From CAYSGL01 sp964520985 (GTDB taxonomy: Bacteria; Pseudomonadota; Alphaproteobacteria; Micavibrionales; Micavibrionaceae), in the NCBI GenBank assembly GCA_964520985.1, contig CAZFPB010000001.1:1488001-1552000 (forward strand): DNA of 64,000 nucleotides, written 5' to 3'. Below are positions 61,383-64,000 of the stretch, piece after piece. A program made the position numbers and the translations under genes. Within the stretch, counting starts at the first letter, position 1; every line of letters starts with the position of its first letter. The notes beneath the pieces are model-generated. The model saw nothing but the letters and a program-made list of their open reading frames with translations. It made no database searches and was not told the DNA's origin.

Positions 61383-62087
61383 ATGAGCGAAACCCTCAGC
61401 ATCGATGCAGGTACAGACGGCCAGTTTGATTGTTATGTGGCGCGCCCAAAGGGAGACGCCCCTGCCCCGGTTGTGATCGTCATCCAGGAAATTTTCGGTG
61501 TGAATGAGGGCATTCGCGGCAAATGCCAGTGGCTGGCCGATGCCGGTTTTATCGCCGTAGCGCCGGACCTCTTCTGGCGCGTCGAGCCGCATGTCGAGCT
61601 GACCGACAAGACACAAGCCGAATGGGAAAAAGCGTTCGCGCTGATGAATAAATTCGACATCGATCAGGGGATTAAAGATCTGCAAATCGTGATGGATAAA
61701 GTGCGCCCCCTGCCCGGCGCAAACGGTAAAGTTGGCAACATCGGATACTGCCTTGGCGGGAAACTCGCCTACCTGATGTCCGCGCGCTCGGATACCGATG
61801 CGTCGGTCGGTTATTACGGCATTGGCATTGACCAACTATTGGGTGAAGCGAAAAACATCCAGAAGCCTTTGATGCTGCATATTGCCGAACTGGATAAATT
61901 TTCATCGCCGGAAAAACGCGACGCGGTGGTAAGCGGATTAAAAGATAATAAGCACGCGATAACCTATGTCTATGAAGGCACGGATCATGCGTTCAGCCGG
62001 GTAGGCGGCGATCATTACGATGCGGCGGCGGCTAAGCTGGCCGATGAGCGCACTGTTCAATTTTTCCGCGACGCGCTGTCAGGATAG
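61383..62087 (+). CDS. Dienelactone hydrolase family protein
   Basis: 234 residues from ATG 61383, with GAGGAG about 9 bases before it. QEIFGVNEGIRGKCQWLADAG opening, nucleophile Cys in IGYCLGGKLAYLM (typical DLH GxCxGG), acid Asp/Glu near HIAELDKFSS and His in YEGTDHAFSR. Family members open lactone rings or cleave esters. Four bases separate it from the next gene. Substrate unknown. Confidence 0.9.
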   Translation: MSETLSIDAGTDGQFDCYVARPKGDAPAPVVIVIQEIFGVNEGIRGKCQWLADAGFIAVAPDLFWRVEPHVELTDKTQAEWEKAFALMNKFDIDQGIKDLQIVMDKVRPLPGANGKVGNIGYCLGGKLAYLMSARSDTDASVGYYGIGIDQLLGEAKNIQKPLMLHIAELDKFSSPEKRDAVVSGLKDNKHAITYVYEGTDHAFSRVGGDHYDAAAAKLADERTVQFFRDALSG

Positions 62088-62090
62088 ACC

Positions 62091-63698
62091 GTGAATACAC
62101 CCCCGAATACAAAGCCGACCAATCCGCTGGTGCAAAAAGCGCTGGAGCGGTTGATTGCGATTTGTAAAGGGAACGGCATCAACACCAAAAATATTACCGT
62201 GTCTCAAGCTGATGTGCAGGATGTACATTTTTCTGCCGGGACTTTTTTTGAACTGACCGTCACATCGCAGGACAAGGTTTTGGCAGGCCGCCAGCAGGCG
62301 GGCGAAACGGTTGCCGATCCGCGCGATGTCGAGCGTATTATGCGCGAGATGACCACGAAAGCGCAGGGAAACAAAACATTAGAACAGGCGCTGACACAGC
62401 AGTTACAGGCGCGCAAAGACAAAGGCTTCATGCTCGAAGGTGCGATGCTGCCGGTTGCCGGGATGGAGCGCACCGTCAGCTGGCATGAGCCGTGTACAAC
62501 CTGTCAGCATACCGGACATGTGCGGTGCGATCAGTGCAATGGACAAAAATACGCGCGCTGTCAGCAATGCCACGGGCAAACGATGATGAAATGTCCGCTG
62601 TGTTTAGGAACTGGTCACATTGCGGGCCAGCGCGGGCAGCAACCGTGCAATAAGTGTAATGGTATGCGCCGCGTGCCCTGCACGGTGTGCCGCCGTACCG
62701 GAAAAATTCCCTGCCAGAAATGCCGCGCCACGGGGCAGGCGACATGCCCGACGTGTAAAGGGCAGGCGTTCAGCACCCGTGTCGTGACACTGAGTATGAA
62801 GGCGCAGACCCGCGCCGATTATGCCCGAACGATGGTGCCGGAATATATGACGTTCCTGATCGAGAATAACGGCCCGGCGCTGGTCGCCAACGGCGATATC
62901 ATTGTCAGCGCACAAAGCATGCAGGACGAAGGCAAGATGGGCGTTCATTATGAAGCCGACTGCGCCTATGCCGACATCACCTTCCGCCTCGGTAACAAAC
63001 CAGTCAAGGTCGGCGCTTACGGTAAGGGAAATTTTGTCCGTTTGCCGCCAATATTGGACTCACTGCTCACCGCGCCGATCGATCAGCTCAACCTGGCCGC
63101 GCATGGCACGGGTGATGTCGCCAAGTTATTAAAGGATGCCGGACGGTATCGAGCCATTGCGCTGGCGCTGGTCACGACGATCCGCGCCAATGCCGCCCAA
63201 ACATCAGCGCGTTTGATGGAAAAATATCCCGAAGGATTGTCGCGCGAGTGCGCGGCCAAGATCGGGAAATATGCAGACGCTGCCGTAGGCTTGATCACGC
63301 GCAAGCCGCGCTATCAAGGATTGATGATCGGCCTAGCACTGGTCGGCCTTCTGTATGCGTTTTATTATGTCGGGCCTGGGCGCTCCTTGCTGATGCCTTT
63401 TGTCGGCAACATTTATCTGCGGAGTGTAATTGATGTATTGCTTGTCATTCTCGGCGCGATGATGACAACCCTGTCCATCCAGATCAGCGCGAAGAATGCG
63501 CTGCACAAAGCACTGGGACATCTGGTTCCGCCCAATAAACGCCGCAGCCTTATTCCGCGGGCACGTGGTGCAGGTTTGTGGGGATACGGTGCGGGTTTCG
63601 TGCTGTATATGATTGCGGTTGAATTGTCGCGTCACGTGACCGGGGGATCGACCCCTTCGTGGTACCAAAGCGCGCTCGCTCTTTTCGGCATTCAATAA
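62091..63698 (+). CDS. Membrane protein with eight CxxC zinc knuckles (DnaJ-like central domain)
   Basis: 535 residues, GTG start. After a 130-residue N-terminal part comes a cysteine-rich region (about 133-222) with eight CxxC pairs: CTTC, CDQC, CQQC, CPLC, CNKC, CTVC, CQKC and CPTC, several followed by GxG as in DnaJ. Canonical DnaJ has four pairs (two zinc ions), so this could bind four. A long middle domain and two or three C-terminal membrane helices (GLMIGLALVGLLYAFYYVG, VIDVLLVILGAMM, GYGAGFVLYMIAV) follow. No J-domain, so it is not a DnaJ. Possibly a membrane-bound chaperone or scaffold; function not recognised. Confidence 0.7.
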   Translation: MNTPPNTKPTNPLVQKALERLIAICKGNGINTKNITVSQADVQDVHFSAGTFFELTVTSQDKVLAGRQQAGETVADPRDVERIMREMTTKAQGNKTLEQALTQQLQARKDKGFMLEGAMLPVAGMERTVSWHEPCTTCQHTGHVRCDQCNGQKYARCQQCHGQTMMKCPLCLGTGHIAGQRGQQPCNKCNGMRRVPCTVCRRTGKIPCQKCRATGQATCPTCKGQAFSTRVVTLSMKAQTRADYARTMVPEYMTFLIENNGPALVANGDIIVSAQSMQDEGKMGVHYEADCAYADITFRLGNKPVKVGAYGKGNFVRLPPILDSLLTAPIDQLNLAAHGTGDVAKLLKDAGRYRAIALALVTTIRANAAQTSARLMEKYPEGLSRECAAKIGKYADAAVGLITRKPRYQGLMIGLALVGLLYAFYYVGPGRSLLMPFVGNIYLRSVIDVLLVILGAMMTTLSIQISAKNALHKALGHLVPPNKRRSLIPRARGAGLWGYGAGFVLYMIAVELSRHVTGGSTPSWYQSALALFGIQ

Positions 63699-63730
63699 AA
63701 AACCGCCCGATGGCTAAGCCATACGGGCGG
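63697..63730 (-). terminator. Intrinsic terminator for the minus-strand gene at the right edge
   Basis: A 12-bp stem with one bulge (63703-63714 with 63718-63730) around a TAA loop. On the minus strand it is followed by TTTTTT; on the plus strand there is no T-run. It also lies just after the plus-strand CxxC gene. Confidence 0.75.
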
Positions 63731-63793
63731 CGAGGGGACTAGCAGGGAGTTTCACTTCTCTTGGGATGGGGCGTCCCGCCAGAAGCGTCTTAC

Positions 63794-64000
63794 TTACGGC
63801 AGGTACGATACACGCAGCGCCTGTTCTTTTTTACAGGTGCGGTATTGCTGGATATCAAGGGCAGAGATATCCGGCGTCGTGCTTTGTGGCCCGCCTTTCA
63901 AATCTTCCGTCGGGCCGAGGGCAAGCCGGACTCCAAGCAGAAGACTTAATGTCGCCGCTTTACCCGCGGCCGTGGTGTCACCAGCCGTGCGCTGGTTTGC
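63794..64000 (-). CDS. C-terminal part of an unknown protein (partial)
   Basis: An open frame enters from the right edge and stops at 63794-63796; 68 residues are visible (AAGKAATLSLLLGVRLALGP..., ending CKKEQALRVSYLP). A minus-strand terminator lies about 65 bases downstream, which supports this strand. The visible part is not recognised. A plus-strand frame also covers this stretch, but it has no ribosome site. Confidence 0.45.
   Translation of the reverse strand, partial: ANQRTAGDTTAAGKAATLSLLLGVRLALGPTEDLKGGPQSTTPDISALDIQQYRTCKKEQALRVSYLP

Noticed and set aside
63761..63949. A 62-residue plus-strand frame at the right edge.
   Set aside because: No ribosome site; the minus-strand frame stays open to the edge and has a minus-strand terminator downstream.
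1..64000. Insertion sequences, prophage or integrative element.
   Set aside because: No transposase, integrase or phage structural gene and no flanking direct repeats were seen.

Overview
The window is chromosomal DNA of an alphaproteobacterium with moderately high GC. Evidence: the mnmE-mnmG-rsmG-parA-parB-holA-lptE-leuS neighbourhood, a DUF3576 lipoprotein near leuS, hslVU beside scattered his genes, psd-pssA, an NDUFA9-type protein, a DUF6489 protein and SAM-II-like leaders. A free-living or predatory Rhodospirillales/Micavibrionales-like bacterium fits, but the order is a guess. The parAB block with parS sites suggests the right end lies near the replication origin. I see no IS element, prophage, rRNA or CRISPR array. 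No stretch over 300 bases lacks a gene.

1-7.6 kb: the end of a radical-SAM DNA-repair protein and its DUF4130 partner, an alpha/beta hydrolase divergent from a GlxA-type AraC regulator, tRNA-Ser(GGA), an ABHD10-like hydrolase, a GT4-GT9 LPS sugar-transfer pair, an ArsR regulator and an SDR enzyme. 7.6-15 kb: gmk, then on the minus strand rsmA, surA, an NDUFA9 homologue, a UvrD/PcrA helicase, a diguanylate cyclase and a LOG-family protein. 15-23 kb: the phospholipid operon psd-pssA-second CDP-alcohol transferase, two unknown low-complexity proteins, a YifB ATPase, an L,D-transpeptidase lipoprotein, an unknown protein, an OPR/FASTK-like repeat protein with a RAP-like domain, and a HIT protein.

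23-36 kb: histidine genes hisA, hisF, hisE, hisH, hisD and hisB lie on both strands as near-single units between small unknown genes. They are followed by a secreted unknown, DUF4349, TerC, and hslV-(small ORF)-hslU. 35-42.6 kb: a C39-like peptidase, GNAT and RimK-type ATP-grasp module, a protein with a possible zinc site, several unknowns, a winged-helix regulator without a receiver, an Smr-domain protein and YggS. 42.6-50.9 kb: a porin, a DUF3576 lipoprotein, an M32-type carboxypeptidase, a GNAT, leuS, a membrane protein and lptE.

50.9-53.8 kb: two homologous structured leaders, both SAM-II-like. The first precedes a free-methionine-(R)-sulfoxide reductase and an FAD/NAD(P) protein. The second precedes only an 83-residue unknown protein followed by a strong terminator. 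This is the most interesting part of the window. 53.8-64 kb: holA, parB, parA, rsmG and mnmG with five parS-like sites inside the rsmG/mnmG coding sequence (read as VSRET or VSREI), a HAD-like protein, mnmE, DUF6489, a dienelactone hydrolase, a membrane protein with eight CxxC knuckles, and the 3' end of an unknown minus-strand gene.

Strand switches are very frequent. Most convergent genes abut or overlap, five of them sharing exactly 4 bp (TTAA or CTAG), so many units have no room for a separate terminator.
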